Source of the DNA: Climacteris rufus
Taxonomy: Eukaryota; Chordata; Aves; Passeriformes; Climacteridae
Assembly (NCBI GenBank): GCA_013398175.1
Contig: VZRZ01004912.1
Span: 959,881 to 1,023,880 of the forward strand
DNA: 64,000 nt
Direction of reading: 5' to 3'
Made by a program: the position numbers and the translations under genes. The notes under the pieces are model-generated. The model saw nothing but the letters and a program-made list of their open reading frames with translations, searched no databases and was not told where the DNA came from. This document shows, one piece after another, positions 23,949 through 36,405 of the stretch; position 1 is the first letter of the stretch, and each line of letters opens with the position of its first letter.

Positions 23949-25998
23949 ATGTCTCTGGGTTGAGTGGGCTGGGACAAAGACCTTTTGCCATATCTGAATT
24001 TCTGGTAGCTGAAGCAGCCATCTGCAGGTTGGCACAGCAGAAGTAGAAGTAGTATAGTAACTTCATCTGTGCAAAGAAAAATGGCATTTTACTGCTAACT
24101 GGACCATGGAGCAATACAGCCTTGAGATGTACTAACTACCTTCAGGATAAGGGTTTAGGGAAGATGTTTAGGAGTTCTGACACCATTGCCTTTGACAAGC
24201 TGTGACCCCAGCTGTGTCATTAAGTGGGAAGAGAAAAGTGAGCTGATGTTTTACTAACAAAACAAGACAACCCAAAGTATTGTGGGATATATGACCATAC
24301 ATAACTTTAAATATAATATATAAAGTGGGTAAAGTAAGCTATAAAAGGACATGTTTAAAAAATTATTCTTTGAAATTTTTCCTCAATGTGACTAACATCT
24401 GTTGGTCATTTTGTCCGCCAGACCAAGGAAGTTCAGAATATGAAAGAGGTAATGAACTGTGAGAAAAGCTTTGCTTTGCAAGAGTGTTTCTTTGATTTTC
24501 TTTGTCAGAATTGTAGTGGCCTCTGACCAGTCACAACATAACAATCATTAATTGGACACTTTTTGTTCTCAGCCTAATCTTGCAGCCAGCAAAATCATGT
24601 TCTCCAGCCCATCCTCATCCATGAGCAACACAGTAAATGCTGCCTCAAGGAGAACCCACTTAGAGCAGATATCTATTCAAGGCATGTTGCAATCTCTCAT
24701 CTGAAGTAACAAAACCCAGGTGCTCCGCATAGCAGCTGCTTGTCACCCTTCCTGATATCTTGGCAGGTCTGCAAGTGAGGAGAGATCTGAAACCTTGTGC
24801 AGACATAATACATTTCATTCCCAAGAAAATGAAACCATGCTTGGGGTTTCCCCATGTGATGGTTGTAACTGGACACACGGCACTGTCAGCACCTGTGTGG
24901 GAGCACCATTTGATGGAAACTGGGAACCTTCATGTAATGCAGACCCAAGGCCCAAAAGCTAAACGTGGTTAGCCTCCTAAGAATAAAATGTTTCTTCCTC
25001 AAGAAGAAACCCTATCACCTCTAAGCTGTACTAAGAGACTGAGATAATAGTGCTCATCTGTGCCAACTAATCCTACCAGTTGCACAGATGCCTTGGTAGA
25101 GTGGATGAACTATCTGAAGAAAAACTGGTCTTTTATAGAAATATTTCTCTGTTAAACCTCTGATATACTCACAATTTTCTTCTAACATTTTAACTCACCA
25201 CAGTGCTAGGGCTACTCCTTAATGTCCACAGGGAACCTCTATGCATTAGAAACTCATAGCAAGTTAGCAAGGTTCTTCCTAGCCCTCCCACCTCTGCCTC
25301 TACTGCACATTTCTGAGCTGTCGACACAGCTCCTTGTGTGGTCTTGAAACTGATGCTGTTCAACAGCAGCCAAAAGAGAGGGGGAAATCTGCTTTTTTAT
25401 TTATATAAATCTGGCTAAGAGTTTTTATTTATTTAGAATGGACTTTAAACTGTGCTTGACTCTAAATAAACAAAACACGTTATTTTCCCTCCCTACTGGT
25501 TGCCACCAAGCCGTGTGAATTCCAAAGACCACACAGACAGCAGTGGCTGTGTGGTAGCGTGGGGACTGATGCACAGGGAGGCAACTCACCAGAGGCTGGG
25601 GTTTGCAAGGCTTCCAGGTGAAGCACTATGAAAGGCTTGCTTTGAGAGTAAGGATAAGCATAACTCTGAAAAAGACATCAGTTCCTTGGATATTGTGCTG
25701 GTGCTGATCCTTCTCCTTCCCTGTCTTCCAATGCATTTCTTGTCCACCACACTGAGGCTTACCAAGTCACTCCTGTTCGAGTCCTGTCCATCACAGCAAC
25801 AATTCTCTGTGAGTAACAGCCATACGATGATGGGGGGGACAGGGAAGAAGAATGGCAGGAAAACACATTTCAGAATTCAGTCAAGGGGAGAGGAAAGGAA
25901 GAAAATATCTAAGATTTACTCCAGGCTGTCCATTTGATTAGCCAGATCCTTGAAAAATTAAATTTTGGTTGCAGTTTTGTGCACTGTGCATTAGAATT
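23949..25998. other. Unique non-coding sequence
   Basis: No gene or repeat family recognised; short frames only. Confidence 0.45.
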
Positions 25999-26063
25999 AC
26001 CCTGCTTGAGCAGGGAAGTTGGACCAGATGAGCCACTTCAGCCTTACACATTCTGTGATCCTC
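25999..26063 (+). mobile_element. CR1 LINE 3' tail fragment
   Basis: Contains the CR1 terminal modules CCCTGCTTGAGCAGGGAAG, TTGGACCAGATGAG and ACATTCTGTGATCCTCTG. Only about the last 65 bp of the element are recognisable. The end at TGTGATCC matches the short terminal repeat that replaces a poly-A tail in CR1. Confidence 0.9.
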
Positions 26064-28472
26064 TGGCAATGAAGAAAAGCCCACAGAGATGAACATGCTG
26101 AAACAAGGGACCAAATTCTTTTCCTCTTCAGTCAGTCACAGGCAACGCTTCTGCAACATGTATGTCTTCTTTCAATCTTCAAAGTCACAAATTCAATGGT
26201 CTAAACTCATATTTGAAGTAGCCCCTGGGATTAACTTGGATCTGGCTTTATCAGAAGCAGTGTCAGAAGAAAAGCAGATGAAAATTGTGCAAACAACTTC
26301 TTTGTACCCTGCTTCATAGGTGTGTCTCATCTCACTCAGGGATCAGCAAAGACACTGGTTCCTTGTGTCCCTCAACTAATGGTCCCTGATTTCTTCACAT
26401 GGTCAGTAAATAGTAACTTCAGACAAGCTCAGCTCAGATCTTTTGGAAACATCAGGTTCCTGAGATACCTATCTGCCAGAGGAAAAACATGTAAAGCTCC
26501 CAGTGCTTGCAGGAAGGCAGAAATCCAAAAGACAAAGCGCTAACTCCTCCTTTTGGTACCCAGCTAAAACCAAATCTGTTTGCTGTTTCCATAGTACCTC
26601 TGGGCTACAACAAGTGCCATATAAGGCCATGCATTTATGGAAAACTCCCATTTTAGACCACCAGACAAATAAAGAATGAATCTATCAGACATTCTGCTTT
26701 TTCCTGACCTGCTGCACCACTGATTTGCGTTATTTCTCCTCTGCTTCCAATGCTTCTCCTTTTGAGAGCAAATACTGGGAAAATCACAAAATCAGTCTTT
26801 TTTGCAGGTATCTTATTGGTCTTCACCAACGACTTCACCATGCTAAGTTCTGCTCCTCACTTTGTTTTTGTGGTTTACCAGTTGCTAACTGCAGGAAGAC
26901 CTGACTGCAGACAAAGTCACTTTCTGGTAGACTGCGGTCTGCAGTTGATCTAAAAGGCTTAACCTTGATCTCATTAATTCAACTAAGGGACCAGCATTTA
27001 CCTCTAAATTACAGTTATATTCAGCAATACTGACCCAAACAGCCTACTCTTGGAACCTGAAGACAGAAGAGACTGTTTCTCAGGGACTGACTAAGACCTG
27101 CTTGCAAAGGGCGGAATTTGCCAGTCTGTGCTAAAATGCAGCAGGGAACAGCTCTGTGAGGCAGACCTGTCCATACTCATGATTCAAGTAAGCTATTTCA
27201 CAAGTTACAGTATAATCCTCAGCAGCAGCATCTGCTGACATGGTGTGAATGTGAACTTGCAAATTCCTTATTCCTGGGGTGAACATCAAATGCCAGCAGA
27301 AGGAGTGGGCAAAAATTTGCAGCAGCACCTAAATTTTTTTCTTATTTTTGGGGAAAGGAAGAAGGATCAGTGAATTTTCACATGTGAAAGAGAGTGAAAA
27401 AGGCTTAATACAGAGATTGGCAAGGCAGAAGCAGGTCAACGGAGAGTAGGAAACTTACTGGGAGGTCAAGCTAACTGAAAAGCATACGTTTTACTCCAAA
27501 TAAGGCAGACATTCAGAGACCATAGCTTGTGAGGCACTTGGCCAAAGTCAAAGGGAGACATAGAAAACCCTACCACAAGACAGAAAAAAAAGACAGAAAG
27601 AAAGAAAAACATCCATATCTCAGCAGAGCAACACAGTTGGCTCAGAATTTACTGCTGAAGGTTAGCAGACAGCCCTCATTCAGTGATGACTGCTAAGTAT
27701 GAAGAGGCATAAGCAAGTACCAGAGAATATTAGAGCCACAGCAAACCCTTCCTAGATGGGAAGAGCACTGGATAAAGCATATAACTCCCTGTGTTCCCAG
27801 GGATCCTAAAAACTAGAAGAAATTCTGAGAGGGGAAGAGATCGGTAACTCCATCTAGATTCTCAACCTCCTTCTAAATCCAGTTGGTTCAGGTAATGATG
27901 CGGCATAAACAGATTTCTGTGCAGTGCAGCTTGGCTTTTGCAGATCTGTCTTCTACTGACATGCATGGAGAATGCATTGCTCTGTGCTGGCTGCAGGTGG
28001 ATTATCAGAATCCCACTTGAATTCAGGATCCCTGGCCATCAGTTAACACAACTGGCACAATTCCACCAAACCTATCCAGCAGTACTCCCTTGCCCACATC
28101 TCACATCTTCAGTCTCAGGGGAAATTAGCTTTAATGCAGCTGAATGCAAGGACAAACCACAAAGTCTCAGGTGCCCTGAATAACCGCAGAGGACAAGCAC
28201 AGCCCTGAGTTCCCTGATAACCCAAAGCTGCAAGACCTTTGCCTGCCACACCACCAGTCTTTGCAGAATAAAGACCATGAGTTCTTACTGCCAAGGACAA
28301 GGATGTGGACACTCAATACAAAAGTCAGGAACTCCCATATCTGCTCCTTTGTGTCTTCTCACTATATAGGACAGTAGGACTTTCCCAAACTATTCAGATA
28401 TATTTCCAAATAAATTTTCAATATACTGTATTCTAAAAAATGGGTTCAGGGTGTGTGTTTTGACTTTCCTCC
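26064..28472. other. Unique non-coding sequence
   Basis: A purine-rich simple stretch (GACAGAAAAAAAAGACAG then AAAG units) lies at about 27580-27610. Otherwise nothing recognisable; the open frames overlap on both strands. Confidence 0.45.
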
Positions 28473-28652
28473 TTTTTTTTTTTTTTTTTTGAAACACCTT
28501 TATTCTGATTTCTGGGTGGGAAAATAGAAGAGACTTAAATTTATAATGTTTTAGAGATCCTATGAGAACACTCTTTATATTTGTGTGTGGTCCTGCAGTT
28601 TTGTCAGTTGTCTGACATTTTAATTTCCTGTTCCTCTCTTATGGTGGGATTC
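28473..28652 (-). mobile_element. Possible retroposed RNA with poly-A tail
   Basis: On the minus strand an AATAAA (28499-28504) is followed after 8 nt by an uninterrupted run of 18 A (28473-28490), the layout of a mature mRNA 3' end. Flanking words TGACTTTCCTC (28461-28471) and TGATTTCCTC (28653-28662) could be an aged target-site duplication with one indel; that would bound an insert of about 180 bp. The inserted sequence itself has no open frame and I cannot name its source. A T-rich microsatellite next to a chance hexamer is the alternative. Confidence 0.3.
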
Positions 28653-28662
28653 TGATTTCCTC

Positions 28663-31500
28663 TCTCTCTTTCTCCTTTCTCTATTACAGAAACCTAACAG
28701 GCATCTCCAGTTCTACCATCTGTTTCCTATTCACTTTTATAAATATTGAAACAAATAATTAATTTGGTGAACAGGCATGATGTAGCCTGGCTCATCTTCA
28801 GTCAATATATAACTCCTATCAGCTCTTTCCAGTCTTTCAATCTCTTATGGATATTAGCTTCTTTGCACTAGACTACTCATTGTCTAACTCTTCAAGGAAA
28901 CTGGTTCAGCTTCAAATGCTTTAAGGTTTTTAGATTAGAAACAGCCATTCTGGGTATTCTGTGTCCCCAGAAAATGCTGTGTCAACATAGTCCACTTGCA
29001 AACTAATAAACTTTCTGTATTCAGACAACATAAAACATGAAAGAACTATCCATTGAGTCTGATAAAACAGCCATGCTGAGAAATGTATATTCTGTCCTCT
29101 GTGACCAAGTACACACAATCTCCTGCTATCAGGAGTACAATGTTACTGGGAGAAAAAAGATTTGGTCTACCTTTAAAGCAACCCCAAGCTGTTCAAAAAG
29201 GTATCACCCAATGCCTGCCTATTCCTGTTTCACATGCCAACACAGCTCTCTGTGTACTGGGAATCTCAACCCATAAGATTCCTCCTGAATGTTCAGTTGC
29301 TGTTTCCATAGGGCAGAGACTATCCTTTTCTTCTCTGCTTGACTATGGCTTGTGTCAGTGTGATGCTAAACTGTGACAGAGGTGTTCGGTGTCCATGCAT
29401 AAAATACAAGCCCCTAACTCAGTAATTGGAGTCCTCCTATTGCTGCAGGAGCATACATGTCCTCAGTGTCAAGCATCAGCTTAATTAATTGTTCTTTACT
29501 CCTCTGAAATGCTAAATTCTGCCTTTCTGTGTACCAGTAAGCTCTTCTGAAAAAAAAAAAAAAAAGATCTTTTGTGAAAGATCATGCTAACTCATGCTAG
29601 TCAGAGATACTACACAATGTTAAAAATCTCCCCTGTGTTGCAAATTGCCCAGATCCCTTCAGGATGAATCATTTAATCCTCCATGTCCAAACCTGAGGAG
29701 AAATCACATCAGCCCCAGGAGAGCTCAGCATGGATGTGGACCACCCATTAGGACAGTGACAGGGAGCAGGGTCTACTGAAAGGGGACAAAGAGGCAACTC
29801 AGGGCCCAGATGTCTTCGTGACAGTCAGTCCATCCTGACTGGCACCAAACCTTACTCTCTTTGACCAGGGTTGTGTTGCCCTGTCCCAGGGTGCCAGCAG
29901 GCAGTGTGTTTCTTCTCCCCTTCTGCAAATAGCCACGTGGGCAAGCCAGACTAAGTCAGGCACTCACCTTTATCTCACTGGCCACCACAGCACTCAGCAA
30001 ACCTTGCCCAGACCAGCTTTTCTCTCCTTAGACTTGTGACCATGACTCGGAATTCACCTTCTGGATGTTTTCTCAGAGGAACGCGCCTGTAACTTTTCCT
30101 TGGGGCTTAAAAAAGGCTTTCCAGCCCATTTTTCCATATCACCGCACACTGCCCTGGAGATGTCTCCCATGAATATATATGGTGAGGTTACGCATTCCTA
30201 GTCCTCACCGGGAATGGGATTGCATAAGAACATTCCAATTATTTTAGGTTATGGAAAAAGTAATAAAGTATTTCACTCACCACTAAAATGTCATCGTTTT
30301 ATGCATTTCACAAAGAATTCTCTCATTACATTAGATAGGCCTGGAGAGACTCCAGTCTCTGTGGGTTGCACGCATTCCCCCATTCTGTTCAGAAATTAAA
30401 AGCCTTAGCCTGTTTTTCAAGAAAGCCAAGTCACTTGGTGCCCTGCTACTGACCCAAAACTTGATGGCAACACACCTGATTTCTCTTGCAAACTGATTTG
30501 GCCTTTTCTGAATTCATTTCTCGCACAGCTGTGTGCACAGCATTTTCCCCACATGCTTTGTTAAAAATAATAATTGCACATGAAGAAAAAGAAAGGCCAT
30601 AATAATAATGACATCAGCAACCACTTGAGAAATATTAATGAACACTGCCAACAGCCATCCACTGACATTGAATTAAGAAGACAGCAAGTCTATAAGTCCA
30701 TTAATATCCCAATTTTTAATTTAACTACATTTTTTAATTATTATTTTGGCACAATGCTGCAACAATACAGCAGCATTATACAAACACTTTAGCATCAGTA
30801 AGAAGGCTGAGTCTTTGAGCAAAACAGTATGTTAGCAACACAAACTTCCTGAATGCAAGTAATTCTCACTGTAGGAGAGAGGCAAAGTGAATCTTTACCT
30901 CTTACTCTCTTCCATATCACTGTAATGCCTACAAGTTTGGAGAGCTGAAGACACCAGTATCTGGGCACTGTACAAACACATGAGAGGACAGTTCTAAACC
31001 TCTATGTCTTAGAGCTACTGCTATAAGACTTCAACATCTGCATGAAATCCAGTGGCATGGCAGAGATAAAGAAACACCTGCATTGAAAAATACATTGAAA
31101 TGCATTGAAAGACATTCTATGTTGCCTTGATGTGAACTCCTACATCACTAGATTTTATGTAATAAAATGCATCTCCTGATAATTTGCTGCAAAGCTTCTC
31201 ATATTTGACAATCTTCATAAAATCTTTCTGCAAAATCAGAGAAGCTGAAGAGAAAATCTATTTCAGGAACAAGTATACCACGTGTTCGACATTACCTGAA
31301 GAGCCAGGGTAAGAAGCAAACCTGATTGCACCTTAGTAAAATATGTCATAGATTTCTTTTAAAATGTCATCAATTTCTTTAGAAAAGACATACATATTGC
31401 TGGGCCAACAACATAAAGGAGGCACTAAAAGTCCCCATTCAAGATGGGTAAGTTGCACTTTTTAGTGCAGACATTGGAGCTTTGCTCTACTGAACCTGTG
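28663..31500. other. Unique sequence; GC-richer middle
   Basis: A run of 16 A lies at 29550-29565. The stretch 29650-30210 is GC-richer with several CpGs but no recognisable repeat termini or exon. 30230-30420 and 30545-30660 are AT-rich and could be conserved non-coding DNA. No gene recognised. Confidence 0.4.
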
Positions 31501-31504
31501 ATGA
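31501..31504. other. Target-site duplication, left copy (ATGA)
   Basis: ATGA immediately before the TGT start of the solo LTR, repeated exactly at 31923-31926. Confidence 0.8.
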
Positions 31505-31754
31505 TGTCACCTTAACCCTTATATTGTCTCGAATTCTGTATTGCCTAATGTGTAACTCTGAGATGCTTCATAGCCTGTTAGCTGCTGTTCTCTGTAGACA
31601 TAACAGTGCCTCTCTGGGCTTGCTCTTCAAGGACACACAGACTGCCCAGGCCCCAGCTTCTAAAGCGGGGAGGGGGAAGAGAGCTAGGGGAGCTAGGGGG
31701 AAATTGCAAAGTTTTAATTGGTGAATTTATGCTGATATGGAAATGGACCAAACC

Positions 31755-31760
31755 TATAAA
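31755..31760 (+). promoter_or_regulatory. LTR TATA box
   Basis: TATAAA in the context CCTATAAAGG. The predicted start lies about 25-30 bp downstream, defining the U3/R border near 31785. Confidence 0.7.
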
Positions 31761-31851
31761 GGTGTGGAGAACTTGTGACTCGTCGTCCATTTTGGGTGAT
31801 GCCCCCAGGGGGGGCTTTGTCTGCCTTAAATGTACCTTTGAAGGCCTTTCA

Positions 31852-31857
31852 AATAAA
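31852..31857 (+). terminator. LTR polyadenylation signal
   Basis: AATAAA, 97 bp after the TATA box and about 65 bp before the LTR end, which is the normal place for an LTR in which the signal lies within R. Confidence 0.75.
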
Positions 31858-31922
31858 TACCCACCTTTTATTCCCTTACTCCTGACTAGTCTCAGTTTTT
31901 GGGCTAGCCTTTTCAGTCAACA

Positions 31923-31926
31923 ATGA
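31923..31926. other. Target-site duplication, right copy (ATGA)
   Basis: Exact match to 31501-31504, directly after the terminal CA of the solo LTR. Confidence 0.8.
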
Positions 31927-33154
31927 CAAGAGAAAGTATCAGATATTACATCCAATCTTACAGAATCCACTCATATGAGCTAATCTCACTTCACTAGCAG
32001 GTCACACTCCTCTGCATAACTCCCAGAAGAAAAGGTGCATAACTGAGACCAGTTATTGAGCACCTCTAGAGCTGCCTTTGGAGAGGAGGAGAGGAGGGAA
32101 GAAACTGTGAATTATTCACGATTTTCAGTTTATCCCTAATCCCTTAATTCTGTCATTCTGAGGGTAGAGACTTTTGCTTGATGGCAGTGCCAGAAATAAC
32201 AAACTAGAATTGCATGTTTATGAAATAGGGTCTTAGTTACTTATTAGGATCAACTGAGTTTGAATTAATGTTGGCTCACATTCAAGAACACTGAGTGCAC
32301 TGAATAAGCATCACAGTTTTAAAACTCATTAATGGTTGTTTGTTGTATATATTTAACATACTAGAAACATCCAAGCACATTAGACTATAGTTCTCTTATA
32401 AACATGAAGATGTGGAAAAATATGGCTAATATAGAACTACATGCTTTGGATTTGTAGCTCTACTTGCACTGGTGGTTGAGAGATGAAGGTAATGCTGAAT
32501 TTGATAGGACACCTTATGCTCCCAAATTTAAGTTAGGCTGGGGTGAATATCATCCTGTTATCAACTGTGCTTTTAGGTCTGAAGATAGTGGATGTTTTAC
32601 AGGTGATAAGGCAAACCAGGGAAAAAGCAGAGTGTATGTAGAAATGCAGGTGTAATGCAAGTGAAAGAGAATCCAGGCCAGATAAAAAGAGTATCTGACC
32701 CAGTAGATACTATGGGGCTTTGAAAAACTTACTGCTGAAGGATACTGAATTTGGAAAAATAAGTGCACATTTCGAACTGCACACAAGATACTTTCTACAG
32801 ATGACCTATAAGTGATCTGAAACATGGGGTGGAAAATCATTCTTCAGTTTTAATGTACACTGCACAAGAATTCTTACAGTACTTGGGTTTTGATTTTTGG
32901 GGTTGGTATGTTTGTTTTTTACCTCTGTAAAGGTCCAAAATGCTGAAGTTTGCATGAGACCACCCCTGCATTTCTGAAGATTTAAACATTAAAGGGATAT
33001 TCACACAGAGGGCAATGTGTCAGGAATCATTGAGCACAAGGAATCAAGTGTGATTCCACTAACTTTCCATTTTGAATCAGGACCAAGCTTTTGAAACAAG
33101 TGCTCTCATCATCCCACTTAGCATCCTCTGCACTTCAAACAGCCTTAGGGCTGA
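31927..33154. other. Unique non-coding sequence
   Basis: Short overlapping frames only; no repeat family recognised. Confidence 0.45.
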
Positions 33155-33205
33155 GTTATGAAACTGAACTGGATGATCCACTCCAACAGTGCATCTATGG
33201 CACTG
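33155..33205 (+). mobile_element. Probable decayed CR1 3' tail
   Basis: GAACTGGATGATCCACTCCAA followed by GCATCTATGGC resembles the CR1 ending (ttggactggatgatc ... ttccaac ... attctatgattc) with an internal gap. It is short and diverged, so it is uncertain. Confidence 0.4.
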
Positions 33206-33689
33206 CAAGAAGTTATGGAGATGAGCCTGCAGGACCAGATTGGAAACAGTTCAAGACTGGGCCCCTGAAAGGTGCTTCATGTAGACATCAGCTCCTCAGC
33301 ACCAATTGCTCTGCACAATGTGCAGAATGTGGGAGTAGAGGGAGAGGGTACAAAGTGTTACCTGACAAATTAATCCTGTTATCCAAGGCCAGTCTCAAAA
33401 CCTGTGTCCTTGACACTTGAACCAAGCCCCTCCTAAACTGATTTCATCCCAAATCAGACTTAAAGAGAAAAAAAATCAATTCCAAATTAGGGTCCCAAGG
33501 CAAAACATTCCCTGAAAATAAAACCAAAACAAACTCAAAGATTTGACTGAAAACAATGGCAACAACACATGGCAATGATAATAAAATAAACATTACAGGA
33601 TATGAGTGTTCATTAAAATACTGAAAACTTTGACTAAAATGGCTAATCTTGTCTGAGCACAAAGCTAGAAAGTTTTTCTCATGGTTTTT
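33206..33689. other. Unique non-coding sequence
   Basis: No gene or repeat family recognised. Confidence 0.45.
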
Positions 33690-33707
33690 GGTGGTGGTGG
33701 TGGTGGT
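33690..33707. repeat. GGT trinucleotide repeat
   Basis: Six uninterrupted GGT units. Confidence 0.9.
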
Positions 33708-35074
33708 TTGTTTTTAGAAAAAGAAATCCCATTCTTTCATCCACAAAGTAATGGTAAATGAGGCCAGACTTAAAGATGCATACAGAATTAACGTAGTCCA
33801 TACAGGACACACCCCTGTCATGCATACTCTTTACTATTTTCTACCAAAAGCAGAGGAAATTCTGGCTATTCTGGGCTATATGGCCAAAAGCTTCAGGGAA
33901 AGCAATGTCATCCTCCTCCACTTCTGGTAAAAATGGTTTCATTAGCAAAAGATTTCAGTCAGCATCAGAGACATTTGGCTCAGATGGTTCAGGTACTGCA
34001 ACGCTTTTATAAGAGAGTACTTGGATAGGTCAAAACTCCACCTAAGTCAAACTCATTAAAGATATTTCAAAGTAATCTGTAATTCTGAGCTCCTGCTTTG
34101 AATCACCCAGCAGGCTTGAGCTTGAGATGTCAGTATTTTTGAAAACGCTTGCTTAATGTATCCCAAGGTTTCAGGCATGCTGCTTGATGCACCAGTTGTT
34201 CACAAAAGGAAAGAGAATAAAAACCTAGTTTAAAACCTCAAACAGATTTACTCCCATAATGTAGAAAACACTGACAGGCAATGAAAATCAGGAGTCTGTG
34301 GTACCTTCCCAAACACAAGGAGTTGTACTATGATTTGAAGGCTGTGCTGTCCCATTTTTCAGCTCAAAGAGGTTTTTTTCTTCAGAATGTCTTCAGAAGA
34401 AAACAAAAGTTTTTGTTTCTCCCAGCTATTCTTCTGCCTGCTTCAGACCTATCACCTGAAGGCAGCAGCTGCAGAATGAAGACATTGAGAAGAACAGGAA
34501 AATGGGAAAAGCATACATCAAATTATAAATATGAAAGAACATAGTGGCTTTTAAACTAAAGCATGTTTAGCAGAGCAAAGAAAATAAAGGCTGCTGAAAA
34601 ATCTGAGAAAGGTAATTTGGGTTGTTTTATTTAGCCAAAAAAAAATAAAAGCAGCATCATTCAAATTTCTCATCAATTAAAAGACATGATGAAAACAAAA
34701 CATAAGTGCATGCAGAAGATTGTACAGAACAATAAAAAAAGGCAAACATCACCATCCTGAAAATCATTTAGAGACCTGAGGCTTTTTGGAATCAGAGTGA
34801 ATGAGTTATCCACTCTGCAACATCAGAGTAAAAAAGCGGATTTCTTGTGGTTAAAGGGTTTCAGAAAGGATTCGTCAGACCCAGCATCATTTTGCAATCC
34901 CCCATAACACTGATTTCTTCATAAACTCATTTTGATTCCTTAGTGGTTCCGGCAGTAATAAATCACAGCAGTTTAAAAGAAGGTCATGTACACATTTTCA
35001 TATTTCATACATGATCCTGTTGCACAAAACAAATGATCTGGGGCAATTTTCTCAAGGGTTGTAAAGTCGTCAGT
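33708..35074. other. Unique non-coding sequence
   Basis: No gene or repeat family recognised; the frame 34281-34544 has no domain or splice context. Confidence 0.45.
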
Positions 35075-35197
35075 TCATTTTGGATTGACTTTAATATGTC
35101 TCCGTGGAATACTCTCATCCTTTTCTCCTTCAGAAGGACTCTCCACATTCATTTGTTCCCTAACTACTTTCAGTAAGGCCCAAAACTCATCCAAAAT
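35075..35197 (-). other. Short protein-like open frame (unconfirmed)
   Basis: The minus-strand frame of 40 codons starts after an in-frame TAA (35198-35200) with ILDEFWALLKVVREQ. It runs through an acidic stretch, SPSEGEKDES, and ends IPRRHIKVNPK followed by TGA. The composition (amphipathic start, charged tail) resembles a protein C-terminus. A fair acceptor, GTGCTTTCCTTTAAG (AG at 35220-35221), lies just upstream, but the TAA blocks direct read-through in this frame. It might be the last exon of a decayed or alternative transcript, a retrocopy remnant, or chance. The family is not recognised. Confidence 0.18.
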
Positions 35198-36344
35198 TTA
35201 ACAGACCACAAAACTTTGCCTTAAAGGAAAGCACAGTACATGAGATCATGGAGTCCACCTCACTCCTGGCTGTTAAGTGGGATCTCTAACCCTCATATGG
35301 GTACCTCAGCTACCTGTGTAGTTTGCGAGGAGGTAAAAGCGCCTTAGAGTAAGACAAAACCCCCCACTTGCCTAGTACCTGCACCTTGCTGGAATTCTCT
35401 TATCTTCAGTACTGCCCCCCAGGAGCCTTCATTCAGCTGCTTTAGCATGCTACAGCCCAGCAAATCCAGCCCTCAGGTGCTCAAAAAGGCTGCTCTAGTT
35501 TTTAATATTTTATAGGACCAGCACAACCCAGAGCACAAGGAAACAGGGTATGCAGGGAATCTCATAATCACAAAGTGGCCAGGTTATGCTTAGCAGGGCT
35601 TGGGTTGGACAAGAGTTGAGTTTCAGCTGTGTCAGACCTGGCTCCATGCTAAGTCACTCCAACACTTTTGCTCCCTTTGTGCCCTAGGGAATTTGTGTTA
35701 GTCTGGTTTTCCCATGGACCATGGTACCCTAGTGCTTCTTTAGTGAGAGTTGTGTGTGGTACTGCATACACAGTAATAATGTCTGATGCTATGAGCCTAC
35801 TACACAAGATCACTCCAGGACATAGCCTGAACATGAGCATTCTGTCCCTGATGGATTTTCATTCCTTTTTGAGTTTAGTTTTAGCTTTTCACCTCCAGGT
35901 TTTGTAATTGTTCATCAGAGGGTATTACTCTGTGTCCTGCCATTTACTAATAATTTTCTGCAATCTCTTACAAATGTTAGTGGTTTCATTTGAAAATATG
36001 GTTGCATTTACTGGTCTTATTCATAAAGTATCAACTTCTGCCTAACAAAACACAAACCAAATTGCTGCATTTCAGAAGCTTATTCTGTATTATCATAGAA
36101 ACACATCTGCTTATATTTTTACTACATTTTTAGACCCACAAAAAAATCAAACTCAAAACAATACCATAAATTAGCACCAGTACCTAGGATAGGTATTATT
36201 TTAAAACAGAGGTTTGGATTTCATACTTTAAGTGCCCTTTTTATGCCAGACCAAAATACTTTACATGCTACTAACTTAAGCTACAACTTTTATTGCGGTT
36301 GAAATCCTGACCCTTCCTTGCAGCAAAACTGTCACGGTCCATGC
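35198..36344. other. Unique non-coding sequence
   Basis: Nothing recognisable. ORFs 35649-35840 and 35668-35907 lie antisense to each other with no coding features. Confidence 0.45.
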
Positions 36345-36350
36345 TATAAA
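36345..36350 (+). promoter_or_regulatory. TATA box candidate
   Basis: TATAAA in the context GCTATAAAGCCC, 56 bp before the ATG of the short frame 36406-36567. The GC-flanked TATA context is typical of focused vertebrate promoters. There is no independent proof of use. Confidence 0.25.
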
Positions 36351-36405
36351 GCCCAGAGCTAGCAAGAGATTAGGGGCCAAGAGGATCACTCCAGACCCCA
36401 TTTTC

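Larger units (their letters stand above)
31505..31922 (+). mobile_element. Solo LTR of an endogenous retrovirus, 418 bp
   Basis: The element starts TGTCACC and ends GTCAACA (canonical TG...CA, TGT/ACA termini), and is flanked by a perfect 4-bp ATGA duplication. Promoter parts lie in the expected order: TATAAA at 31755-31760, then AATAAA at 31852-31857 followed by a TTTTATTCCC stretch where cleavage would occur, then a U5 of about 50 bp. U3 is about 250 bp and holds a 10-bp tandem repeat, GAGCTAGGGG AGCTAGGGGG (31681-31700). Between TATA and AATAAA there is a strong hairpin, GCCCCC-A-GGGGGG (31801-31813). No retroviral genes adjoin it, so the internal part was removed by LTR-LTR recombination. 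A 4-bp duplication is usual for class I (gamma-like) elements. The open frames within it are shadows. Confidence 0.88.

Noticed and set aside
29550..29565. Run of 16 A as a retrocopy tail
   Set aside because: No AATAAA upstream within the usual distance and no matching flanking duplication seen.
35229..35260. ATGAGATCATGGAGTCCACC as a CR1 antisense fragment
   Set aside because: Resembles the CR1 module by a few bases only, without any neighbouring CR1 module on either side.
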